DNA of 64,000 nt from Spongospora subterranea (Eukaryota; Endomyxa; Phytomyxea; Plasmodiophorida; Plasmodiophoridae), in contig OUQQ01000014.1 of the NCBI GenBank assembly GCA_900404475.1, positions 1 through 64,000 of the forward strand, in the 5' to 3' direction. The position numbers were made by a program, and so were the translations under genes. The notes below the pieces were generated by a model that was given only the letters and a program-made list of their open reading frames with translations, was not told the origin of the DNA and did no database searches. This document shows positions 11,727-23,658 of this stretch, piece after piece; position 1 is the first letter of the stretch, and the number at the start of each line of letters is the position of its first letter.

Positions 11727-14700
11727 ATGTCTGGCAACAGTTCGTCAGGTGATAAGTCAGCATTGGGCGGACGGACGAAAAACTCCCTGTCAAGAATTTC
11801 GTCAGTTCGTCTTGATAATCCACACAAATCTAGAAATACTGGATTATCTGCATTTAACGCTGAAGCAACCACCAGGCCACATGGAACGTACTGGGACTCC
11901 AATGTTCTGCTCACCGGAGATGCAGAATCCCATCTAGGCCAATATCCTGGTGTCTGTCAACTCCCGTTCTCGTCATTGCTCACGTCGCTCCAAAAGCGAT
12001 CGACCATCTACCAGAGGCGCCAATGTGCCTATAGTTTCGCAACGTACACGAGCGACGTATCGCCGGTGGAGAACGCATGGGAGCAGATCGTCTCGATGGA
12101 GAACCATGCCGGGTTCCGCGCCATTGTCGCTCTGATCACTGACAGGGACCCGGTTCGGATCGACTCCAACGTAATGTAACAACACATGGGACGCTGACTG
12201 GCCAGTATGTACAGGTGTGTCAGCGGTTCGGCTCGCTAGCCATGCAGTTGCTAGCGTTACGCGCGGAGACGCTACCTCATCTGAGTGAGGTTCGCGCCAT
12301 AGAGTACGTATTACCACGAGCGTTGGTGCTGGATGTGAAGCGGAAGGATTGGGATACAGACGCGCAACGGTATTGCATCATGGCGTGTGAGAACATGAGC
12401 ATCGACGTCGATTGCCATCGATTCATCATGGGGTTTCTGCTCGAAATCGTGCATATGATGGAGCGTCCACCTCATCCATCCTACAGAGTCAGTGTACAAG
12501 GTGGTGATGGAAATCTGCCCGTATTGAGGTTTTTGTTTGTTGAAAGGCTAGCGCAATTGGTATATGCCGAAACTTAGCAACAACGCCCAGGTTCCGCGCC
12601 AATCTTCTTCCTGCTGTTCGAGTGACTGTTGCGATTATGTTGGCTACGACACAGTCCATTGAATGCCGGACCAAAGCTGCTGACTTCCTAGCGTTAGTCA
12701 GCGACAGTGATCACGCCAAAACGTACTTGATGGAGCGAAAAATATTCAACATTATCGTATCGATTGTCGAGAAATGCACTGGCGACCCGGTAAATTCCGT
12801 TACCAACACGAGCTATATTTTTTTATGATCGTTATCAGGAGGAAGCGCGGCTGCTGGGCAATGTTGCTATTATCCTGCAGAACTTTGTTTTGGCTATCGA
12901 GTCGCATAAGTATCTTCTACAAGATGATTTGTTACTGACAATTATGGTCCTTGGTTCGATGTCGCACGTGGTCGACTGTATGGTTTCAGTGGCCCGTATT
13001 GTGCATATTCTATCATCATACGCTGACAAGCTAACGTGCATCGTTAACCTGAAAGGGTACACCATAATGACATATCTAAGGGACTACTCGTTAATGTTTT
13101 CTCAGAATAGAGATTGTTCTTCAATCGTTTTTTCTATGCGAGTATGTCGAATGTCGATTAGCCGCTCTAGGTTTCATTGCTAATCTGGCGCATCATCCAC
13201 GATTCTACGAGCGTCTTGTCAGGAATCGTGCTATTGAAGCGATATCGATCGGCCTTCAAAGTGATAACACAGATTGTCTTCCTCCATCAACCGAAGCCGC
13301 AGCATTTTTAACTCGCGAACCTCGCTACCAAGCATTATTGAGCGCGACGTTGACCATCCCAAGTTTATTCCGAATTCTCGTCGATCAATCAATATTTTCG
13401 TTGAAAATACGGGATTATGCCTTAGTAGCATTGGCGAATATTGCTTCAGACCCAAGTACTCATGTTCAGATTTTATCCTTGTTGAAAAACAAGTATGAAG
13501 GTCCTGTATTATCTTTAGTTACGTCGGCAGAGCATGATCAGGTCGAATAATGGAGAATCATCTGTCATTAATTTTTCTAACCTTAGTGCCTGATAGACCC
13601 TAGTTTATTTTGGGAAAATGTTATGCAATTTGCTATCCACCGAAGACAAGGTATCAGTTAATGACGCCCTTTGTCAAGATTTTAACACTTTCCCCTTTAG
13701 GATATTCGGAAATATTTCTCCCACCCAAATGTTCTTGCTGCTGTTTGCGGTTTGTTTGAGTCGACAAACGTCAGCATCATCAAATGTGCTCTGGCCATTC
13801 TTGTTGGGATGGTCCGCGAAGACGATAAGGTTGGGAAATGGGCATTGATTCGATTGCATGTCTCGTTTATCAATGTCTGAGCAGGTTCGCGTACTGATTA
13901 CTAGCACGTGTTATAGTGGCTTGAAGACTGTTTCTCGTTTGTGGTGCTCCGAATCATATCATTATTTGGTGGCAGCAATTCTTTCCAACCTGACACGCAG
14001 CCAAGAGGTTTAGTAAAGTGGCTAGTATTTGAAATTAGCACAAACACGATTTGCTCAGGTGGTTAACCTAGTTCCGTGGCAAGAATGGCTTGATCTGATT
14101 GAGCATTTTGTTTCCGAGCCATTCGATCGCATTGCTCGTAAAGGAATGGAGTTTCTATTGAACATCGCACATTTACCTGCGGTTCAAGTAGCGGTCCTAT
14201 CTACTTCGCTCGTTAACCGAATATTTGAAAGCATCGTCCGGCAGGTCTTCATCTAACCCGCTGTTGTAATACCGTCATTGATAACTACGTTGGCAATAGG
14301 ATCATTCGTTTCCGCTAGCTCTCCATGTTCTAACCCGGTTTTCTTCTGGGCTTTTGCTTCTGCGCCGAAAAATTTCCGACCGCAATGCACTCGGCGTATT
14401 CGCACGCCTTTTGGTTTCCCGTTCTCAACATTGGCGCAAATATGCGCTGCTCTGTATTGGGAATTTCACGTCCATGGAAGAGACTCCATTACCGTTGTCA
14501 CGGGTCAATCTTGTTAAGCATTTGATCGATCTAGCTGACGATCCACAAGCGGATCTGGAAGAATGCCGATTCTGTGCGTATGCCATTGCGAATATGTCGT
14601 ATCATGAATGCAATAGTAAGCGAGGGTAATGCTCAGACTTGCGCTTCACAAGCTGAGTGAAATTCTACAGGGCAAGATTTGCTAGATCCAGCTTCGTTTG

Positions 14701-17700
14701 TGTTCAGGAAATTGCCAGTTCTAATAGATACTGGTGATGTGGTGATCCTTCGTGGTCTTGCCCTATTTCTGATGAATATGTGCTATCATCTTCGGGAAAC
14801 GCATATGTTTGGATCAAATTTGGTTGTTCAGACAATCTTACGCGTGGCAAGGTTTCTAGACACGCCCACGAAGGTGTTCGCTATTCAAGCATTGCATTGT
14901 CTGGCCGAGGTTCCACGCAACGGTCGAGCCTTTATCAACGGCGGCGTGGTTCAGTTCCTGAAGGATGAAGGACTCGATTATAAGCGACGGGATGCGTCGT
15001 CCACGCGCCAATTATGCCAATTCATGTCATACGCTTGTCTAATTGGAGAAGTTGCCTCTGCCTGCTCCAATCAGGAACTAGTTCCCACTTTGGTTTACCT
15101 TATGACACATCCAGAACAGACGGTCCAGCTCGATGTTCTGAAAGTATTACAATTTTCAAAGCATTTGCTGAATGCTCCTAACTCGGTGACGCAGGTGATG
15201 GTATCGATGGCGAAAAATTCGGCTGCCCAACCTGGATTAGTCTCTGGTGCTATGATTGAACTAGTTCAGTTATTAGAAGACGAGCACCCAGATAAACGGC
15301 AAATGGCTGCCTTGGCGATTGGTTTCGTCATATGCCGTCTAGACGCCCAGCGTCTAGTCGCTAAGAACTGCCGCGATTCGATTTACAAAGATCTCCTGTC
15401 TTCTCCTTATCCAGAGACGTCTTTGGTAGCAGTATGGATGATGGCGCATTTGATCCATGAAAGGGAAGACAAAACAGACAAAGAAAACTCTCTGCGGTCT
15501 GTTTAAATCCAGATTTCCTGAGCCTTTGTGTTAACAAATTACTGGCTTATGCAATAGGGGGTTTCAATTAGAAGACAAAGGTCCAGAGGAGGCTGTGTTG
15601 ACGGAAGAAGAGCGACAACGCAACCGAGTACTGGCAATGCATGTTATGGGACAATTAGCAGAGCTGGCATTATCGTCCAACGTTGATCCCATTTTAGCTA
15701 AATATGCGACCTTGGCTGTTGTAAGGTTCAGCTCAGCGCGCACATTGCAGGCTGCATTGATTGCATCATGCGGGAAAGTTGTGGAAGAAATGTTCGAGAT
15801 TGCATCTTCTGAGGTTTGTCATAGTATGAATTTGTCTTTCATCAAGCTAACCTATATTTTTTGTCGGAACTAGGACCCTGAGATGAGGCCTGTAATGGTA
15901 ACAATGCTGGCGAATCTCAGTACGAATCCTGACAACCACGCGTTCCTTGAAAAGAACGTGGACGTATCTCGACTGGACCTCATGGTTGGAGGCGATGATG
16001 TGGAGACTCAGACTGTCGTCATATCAGCTGTTTCAGGACTAGCTATCACTCCAGGCAACGCACAGCAAATTGTTGATGGCGCTCGAATCCTTCCCATTAT
16101 GTCGACTATGTGCAAGAGCGACGACCGGAGCAAACTTCAGTCCATCGCCGCCGTTTTTGTTAACCTAAGCGAACATCCAGGGTGTCGTCTGGGTTTATTA
16201 CGACAGCAGGTAATCATGGGAATCTTGTCGATTCTGCAGTCGCGATTACCGGATTCGAACACCCAATACAACGCATGCCGGGCCCTGTCCAACCTGCTAT
16301 CCTTACCAGAAGGGATCGCCATGCTCCATGAACATGATCACACACTTGTCAGTAATTCGCTATGGGGAATCGTGTCATCACCGTCGCCCCCAGTCGCTGG
16401 CGTTGCCTTACGAATATTGTGTTTTCTTGGTGGCCGTGATGACTTTTGGTTCCTAATGAGCAACGATGCGGGAATCAGGTGCATTTTTGTACATAACCTC
16501 AATGGAGACGATCGCAAGCTGAATATATCTTTCCTTAGTTGTCTAGTCAGCGCAGCTGAAAAAGTAGCGAAACGCGATCATGATCAAGATGATTGCGAAT
16601 ATCATTCTGCTGTTGTTCTTCGCGCGTGTTGCGAAACACAACGACTTGTTCCGATGCTGATCAGTAAAGGGATAGTCATGACAATGCTGTCTTTTTGCTT
16701 GGCCCGCCCTCGACCATTGCATAGCCCCGTACATCTTCTAGGCATCACAAGCATTGAAGACATAGTTCGGTGCCCTCTTGGGAAGGTCGTATTCCTTGAA
16801 GCTGGTGATCATTTGAGGAACGTTTTGGTTGATTTACTAGATCAGGTCAGCGCTTTGTTCCACATTGATATCTTGTACTCATTGTGACTAGTGCGATGTG
16901 TCTCTGAATCGCCATGTCCTCTCTGTAATATTGCAAATGTCGGATAACGTTGAGTGGAACGTGCAGTTTGCCGCCATACAAGGATACGGGAGAGTGCTAA
17001 ATTTCTTCAACCATGACGACCCAATTATTCGTAGACTATCAGTTCGGGTGATAGCGTCATATTCACGTGACGTGTCTTGCTTTGCATCTCTTACTGAGTC
17101 TGCATCGTTCGACATAATCATGAAAAACCTGTACGAATAATTTACCTCATCGCGATATCCGTGTCGATAACCTTTTACAGGATTCAGTGCTCTTCCACAT
17201 CAATTAGTCACTGTAAAGATACTCCAGTTGATAAAGAGCTGTTCGGCCTGATTGGTATTGTGGCCAACATATCCCGGTTCAGCGCGGTTTCTCGATCCGA
17301 AAGTGTTTCTATCGATATTCGCTCGCTCGGTTTGGTATCTGTTCTTCTTCGGTTAACTGGCGACCGCTATCATCCTGTGTATAAACATTGCTTTTTTTTG
17401 CTATATCGTTTGTTGATAACCTGTTGGATAGGGTCAGAAGCCAAGCTATAATAGCATTGTGCCATCTAGAGCAGGATAAATCCAAATCAATCCTATTTAC
17501 TGAACTTCCAGACGGGTTTTCGATATTGAGTAACTTGTCGAAAGTGGGCGAAGAAGTTCGGTCCCTGATTGGAATATGTTTGGATCAAATCAGTCAATGT
17601 CGGAGAAACGATCAGTACCTGTCGTTTTCCGATTTGTTCAGTATGGGTGGCTCCATTTCGGGGAATCAAGAGCTACCGTATCAGTGGATGTGTCTCAAAA

Positions 17701-20287
17701 CTATATACAACATCATAGCCGCGCCGGATCACCATCCAGTTCCTCTCACTGATGATCAGGCCAGTTTTCTGATAACTTGTGTGAGGTGGCGCCCGCCCAG
17801 TGACCGCTCCAATACGTATGTTCGCGATGCTGTTCGATGTCGTGACGTGGCCATGTCCATTTTCCGTCACATCTCGACCACAACTAGCTTATCATGTCTT
17901 ATCAGCCTTCCTGTTATTCTCCTGTTGCTCGACGTGATATCCGATCCCGATCCGGGTTTGTTTTATAGTATATACCTTGCTTCACCCATGTCTCCTAATT
18001 CTGATCGGCACTGGCCCGTTGACCCGTCATGGCGTCATTGGGCAAATCTGAAGGCTCATGGCGTAGAGACCGATTCTAAGCCATGGGACCAAATTGAATT
18101 ACCAATCGATCCACCTCCGTTACAACCAGATCCAATACTGCCCTACGATTTTCGCTTGCGATTAGACGCATCTACGGTTATCGCCAACATTTCCGTCAAT
18201 GCATCAGCACAACGGATGTTACTTGATGCTGGAGCCGTACCGCTGTTACAGTATTTCATCGACGAATCGTCAGGAATGATATTCAGTCAAAGGCAAGGAG
18301 CTTATTGCCTCGCAAACTTGACGCAATCGTTATCAGATGAATTTGTGTCAAGCAATATCATCGATGTCTGTAGGGTAAGCTGTAATCTAACTCTTCTGGA
18401 AAACCAGGACAAACGGTTGAAGAAAGGGTCTCCTGCATACAATGCTCGAATGGATACAGTGCGATTGCTTATGTTGGTATTAGCCAGAACGACAAGTCAT
18501 CGTTCGTTCCGCCTTCAGAAGCGGGACCACGAGTTCATTGAATCGGGATCGTTATGTCCGGTATTGAAGAGTAGCGACTTGCCCACAATGCATTGGGCGT
18601 TCCTGACTTTAGTCAACATTACGGTCAAAGGGTCCGTCCTTCATCCTTCTATGTACAAGCAGCGATACGTCGACCATTTGCTAAAGTATGTATAAAAGAG
18701 TGCATTTCCGAACATTTTTCAGGCAGGCCAATGCATGTACCTTAGGTTTCTTCGAGATCGTGATCAAGTTGTGCAGTGGCTATCGCTTTACGCCATCGCT
18801 GAATTCTTTGATCAGTCCGGAATCGGTGCCGACCATCTTGTTCAACATTCTTTGTTGACAGTCGTTATATCTCTGGCGTACAGCGATCATCTTCAAACTC
18901 GCCGCTGCGTCGCGCGAATACTGCGGTCGTTGATTGACCAATGCGGGCACGCTACGTTGCGCCATCTCACACAGAGTATGCTAGCCCCTATCGGGCATCT
19001 GGCCAGTCGGGATGATTTTGAAACCGCCCTAAGCGGCGCTCGGGCATTGTCGCTATATCTACAGAGCGACGAGACGTTGAACGTGTTGATGATCGGAGAA
19101 GAAGACGGATTCGAGAAGGTTCTCCGCATGTTAGATCATCCATGCGACGAGCTGCGCAATGAAGGAATCCAATGTGCAGCGTTGATTGCTGAAACGCTGA
19201 AATACACGGCTATGGTTATGAACAGGGGCGCCGTCGCAAAGGTTTGCGCGTTGGTTAGCGACCCTGCACAGCAAAAAGTGAATTTTGAAGGCGCAGCGAG
19301 GCTATTCAGAAACATCTGCATTGTCAAGAAGTTGACGCGTGAGTTTGTGAAAATGGGCGGGGTTGATGCGATGTTGCGGTGCGCCTGTCGGACGAGGCGT
19401 TCAGCGCATCGGCTTGCCGTTCAGTCTCTTACGGCATTGCTGTCGAACACCGAACACTATTTACTGGATGGATCATGGGACAAGATGGTTGCGTCAATGA
19501 TTGACCCGCTTCGGACTCCAATTGTACAAGACGCAGATGTCGCCGAGGGCAGTTTAACTACACTGTCGCGTTTATTCAAGGCCAAACAGGAATGTAAACT
19601 ATACGCTACGGAAAGCTTAGGTGTTCAATCTCTTTTGGAGATCGTATCAGGGCCATATTCGGACAAGGCCAAGCGAATAGCCCGTAGATTGCTTCTTGAA
19701 ATCGCAGAGTTCGGTAAGCAGATGCTGCCACAGCCCATTGTATTTTGACATCGTGCAATACAGAACCTGCCCAGATGGCTTTCTGTAAATGCGGTGGCGT
19801 CTTGTTGCTCTTAGAGCAGCTCTCCAGTACTGCAGCACCACAAAGGTTGAAAGGCGCAACTGCTTTGGCAAGCCTCAGTCAAAATGGTATCGTGGACAAA
19901 AAACTACATTGGTAAATTTATCATTGATCGCGACCTGTTTCAGGTGCGGTTCAACAAGTTTTACTGGATTCAGGGTGCCTTTATCAGTTGATGTCTGGTC
20001 GAGGAGATATCAGCTTTCCTGTAAGAAAACTGTGTCTGGAAGCGTTCTTGAACATGCTGCAACATAGTGAGCGCTTCAATCCGTCGCTTTCTTTTTCTCC
20101 GACCCCTTTGATTGTTGTTTTAGAGGTTGTTCTCCGATGTGCTGTTGATGACGAAGAAATGCTTCGGTGCATTTTGTCAATTTCCAAAGCAGGAATATCG
20201 CAAGATGCTAAGGATCGCGCCGGTGTTGTGTACGGCGTTCTGTTGCGGATGAGTACGTTCACCATCATGTGCGCGTGTACAAATTAA
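11727..20287 (+). CDS. giant armadillo-repeat-like protein (orphan)
   Basis: About twenty exons give a protein near 2,500 residues. Exact early exons are 11727-12170, 12215-12528, 12591-12789 and from 12839; later introns include 15501-15559, roughly 18375-18407 (33 nt) and 20069-20125. Apparent stops such as those at 12,177, 15,504, 16,885 and 19,746 fall inside introns with good GT-AG ends, and the frame resumes each time, so this reads as one gene. The protein is almost wholly short helices of armadillo/HEAT type (for example QNFVLAIESHKYLL, YALVALANIASDP, YAIANMSYHE, ALSNLLSLPEGIAML, STVIANISVNASAQ, ANLTQSLSDE). The first 60 residues are Ser/Arg-rich and disordered. I see no enzyme domain. 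Armadillo proteins are scaffolds; several large ones are ciliary, but nothing here proves that. One exon junction near 13,060-13,140 is unresolved. It ends 100 nt from the convergent LRRCC1-like gene. Confidence 0.75.
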
Positions 20288-20387
20288 CATTTTGTCCCTA
20301 GGGGCAAACTCTCGGAAACAAGAAACGATGTAGATAGAAATAATAATTTAGTCAATATATATACATGATGAGACATTCAATGTATGC

Positions 20388-23261
20388 TCATGATATCTTT
20401 TCTGAAGGAACGGACCATCCCTTTGCTAAGTTTATTGCATCTCGCCTCTTTCTCTCGATTTCATTCAAAAGAACACGCATCTCCCGCTCAACAATCGCCG
20501 ATCGTTTGACGGCAGCATCCCGTTCCTGTTGAGCCTGCGTCGACGCCGCTTGGGCTTCCTTGGCTGCATTTTGAGCCAGAGCCAGTGACGATTCAGCGCT
20601 TGCCAAGCGGGCCTTTGCAGCTTCAATTTCCGCGGCCAACTGCGCTTCGGTTCGCCTATGATTTTCTTCTAGATCTTTGTGCTTCTGCTCATATAGCGAC
20701 TTGACATTTCCCAGTTCATCCTCGACATACCGGACCACTCGTTCACGTTCCGATAATTCAGATTGCAAGCGTTTTCCCTCGGCATCTTTCGCCATGGTTG
20801 TACTTTCTGCTCGATCAAGCTTGTCTTGACAGTATTGATAGGCCTGTTCTGCATCCAGGAATCGCTCTTTGTAATCATGCAGCCGTTCAAGTAGCGATTC
20901 TTCGCGGCCCTTCGATTCCCTTTTGTCGCGTTCCAACTTCGCCACGGACGCTTGAAGCTCTTTGATATGGGCGGCTTGATCCTCCACGATCTGATGGAAT
21001 TACGTTTGAACAAACAAGTTTCAGCTTCTACGATCAATCATCTCCATTACCTTGACGCGAACTCTATCTGCATCACTAGAGTGCTGTCGATTGTTCTCGA
21101 GCGTATGGATCTCCTGCTCTACTTGAGCGATTCGTTCAGTAAACGCGATCAGTTGTGCGCTCTGTTGATCGATGATGCGGTTCGCTTCGATCAGATCCTG
21201 AAAAAAAGAGACGTCACAACAAATCTGTGAACGACGGCAGTCTCTAACCTTGTCCATCGTAACGTTCCGTTGCAATGCCAATTCCAGCTTCGCATTCGAA
21301 TTCCTCAACTGTACTTGAAGATCTTGAATGGTATTCTCAAAACCGCTAGAGGATTCTTGCTGCTGCGACTTCAACCTTGTCACTTGATCTTGCGAGTCCT
21401 GCAGATCACGCGCCAGGCGTTTTTGCGTTTGCAGCGCCGTTCTGGTCAGTTCTTTCAGGGCGGCTCTGTCGCGAGTCAGTTTCTGGCAGCACTCTTTCAG
21501 CTCGTTACATTGCCTGATGAGTTGGATTCGTTCCTCGTGACGATTATGTTCGAATTCTGCCAGTTTTCGATTAAGATTATCCACGTTTTCTGAGGCCGCC
21601 TTCCCCGACATCTGCAAGTTCGACACCTTAGACGTTAACGACTCGACTTGATGAAGCGCCGACAGCTTTGCTGACCTTTCCTCTTGCATCTTCGCCTCCC
21701 ATTCATGTTCGGAAAACCGCAGCTCTGATAGTTGATTGGAATATTGCTGGACAAGTCCAAGGAGGCGTTTATTCTCAGCAGTGAGCGCTTCGCCTTGACC
21801 ATTCAATAATTCGATTTGGCGATGAAGCGCCGATTTCTCAGAATCAGTTGCGCTTCTCGATGTTTTCTCGGAGATCAGGGACAGATTCATGGATGATAGC
21901 TCCTGGGAAAGCGCATCATTGGTCTTCTGTAGTTCGGCCCGTTCGTGTTCAATTTGTTGCTGTTTAGAGAGCAGTTCGTCTAGACGGTATTCCAGCGCCT
22001 GGCAGTGATCGTCTGTCGACTTCACGTCTTGTCGCAGCAACGCCTCCTTCTGCTCCCACATCTTCCGTTCACCGGACCGTTCACCGTCCATTTTCTTCAC
22101 AAACTCACGAGCTGCCTTTATCTGTTCTCTGAACTCTTTCACTTCCGTCTTGTGATTTGCATCGGCAGTTTGTAGCGCTTTTTGCGCTTTCTCAAGATCG
22201 GCCGCTTGTTCTTTCAGGATTTCTGTGAGATCTGGCGCATCGGTAAGCGTTGATGCGTCCTGTTGCTGTTTAACTTTCGAGAACCGTTCTGGCTCGTCGA
22301 CCTTTACAGACGGGGACCCAGTGGATCGTACCCCCTGACCTGAATCACGTTCGCCCCCAGGAGAGCTGGCCAAATTCTGCATCGTGTTGAGAACCTGCTC
22401 AAATTTGGTTTCCAGCGAATCGAATCGCGCGTCCTGTAGAGCCTGATCCAATGCCGCGAATGCGCTTTCGGCATGGGGCCGGGGCCGGGACCGAAACAAT
22501 TGCATGGCGTTATCGATCCTGGGAGTGACGATGGCCGCAATTCCGTTGTCAAGATTGGCCAGATTGGGCAGAAGGGAACGGATCCTGGATGTGTAGCCGG
22601 GGAGATGGCAGATCGGATTATCGTGAGATTCGCTCCTCAGAAGCAGAACCCGAAGGGCGGTCAACCAGCGCAATACGCTAAGATGGTCCAGATTCGCCAG
22701 GGAATTCCCTCGTAAATCCAACGTGTGAAGACATGGTTCACAGCCGACCTGGAATCTATCGCCAGATAGCCCGTCGATATTATCGATCTTGTTGTACGCC
22801 AGGAGAAGTTTCTCCAAACGAATCAGCGATTCCAGTCCCGTGACGACCGTCAGCAGATTGGACGACAGGTTCAGCGATTCTAGATTCGATAGCGTTTCCA
22901 GGCCCTCGATTCGATCGATGTGATTCGAGGACAGATTCAGATGTCGCAGAGCAACGAATCCGTGCAGGCCATCGATCCTCGTAATCTGATTACAGTGAAG
23001 ATTGACGGATCGGACCTGCTCCCGATCCTGTCCCGACAACGCACTCGCCATGGACCGAACGTTCGACGCCATCAGATGATAGGCCGTTGACGGCGCCATC
23101 CTTGTTGGCCCCAGGCGGCGCGGTTGGACAGTCCTGTCGGCCCTTGGCCTGTAACACCCGTTGGCGATGACGACTGGGTCCTGCTGTGACTGATATCGGG
23201 GCGCACAGACGGGGGGGGGGGGTTCTATGTTGCCATTGTAGCGCCATTTGCTGGGAAACAA
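20388..23261 (-). CDS. LRR plus coiled-coil centriolar protein, LRRCC1/VFL1-like
   Basis: Three exons (20388-20990, 21051-21197, 21249 to about 23261) join in frame to about 920 residues; introns are 60 and 51 nt. Residues roughly 85-230 are SDS22-type leucine-rich repeats (VNLHCNQITRIDGL, LNLSSNHIDRIEGL, LNLSSNLLTVVTGL, LLLAYNKIDNIDGL, LDLRGNSLANLDHL) followed by an LRR cap. The rest, from about residue 300 to the C-terminus, is coiled coil rich in E, K, Q and R. This order matches LRRCC1/VFL1, a centriole-lumen protein needed for correct basal-body positioning and rotational polarity; centriolin is the main alternative. The LRR frame has no ATG before the internal MAPSTAY near 23,100. An ATG at 23268 lies in the neighbouring frame, separated by a 12-base C tract (see findings). 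Confidence 0.78.
23211..23222. repeat. G12 homopolymer at the 5' end of the LRRCC1-like gene
   Basis: Twelve consecutive G on plus (C on the coding strand) sit between the upstream ATG at 23268 and the LRR frame. It is a likely site of polymerase slippage, sequencing error or real length polymorphism. Confidence 0.9.
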
Positions 23262-23268
23262 CCATCAA

Positions 23269-23658
23269 CCATATCCACTCCAGTTTTCATTTTATCCCAT
23301 AACAACTGCTTGCTGTTCCATCTCAGATCATTTTCTGGAGTCAACGACGCAGAGACGCTCTACAATAATCTACTGCGAATAACGCCTGCACTTGCATTGT
23401 ATTAAACAGTCGAAATCTAAGCTGCTTTTACAATCCGGACACGAAAGTGACCCGTTTGTATTATGTATTGCACATTTGGGGAGGTGATTGCTCAACCTTT
23501 AGCCCTTATCTAATCTGTCATCGACTCCTGTCGAAATCACATTCATATTCACAATATACACTATACTGTATGTTACCAATCGACTGCGGACACCGTGGCG
23601 GATATGTACACCTTGTATCATCAACCCCACAGTCCGCCCTCGCCGTCGTTACAGGCAC
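23269..23658. promoter_or_regulatory. divergent promoter region
   Basis: 390 nt between the divergent starts of the LRRCC1-like gene (minus) and the coilin-like gene (plus). It must contain both promoters. It is AT-rich and has no coding signal; I recognise no specific factor site. Confidence 0.4.
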
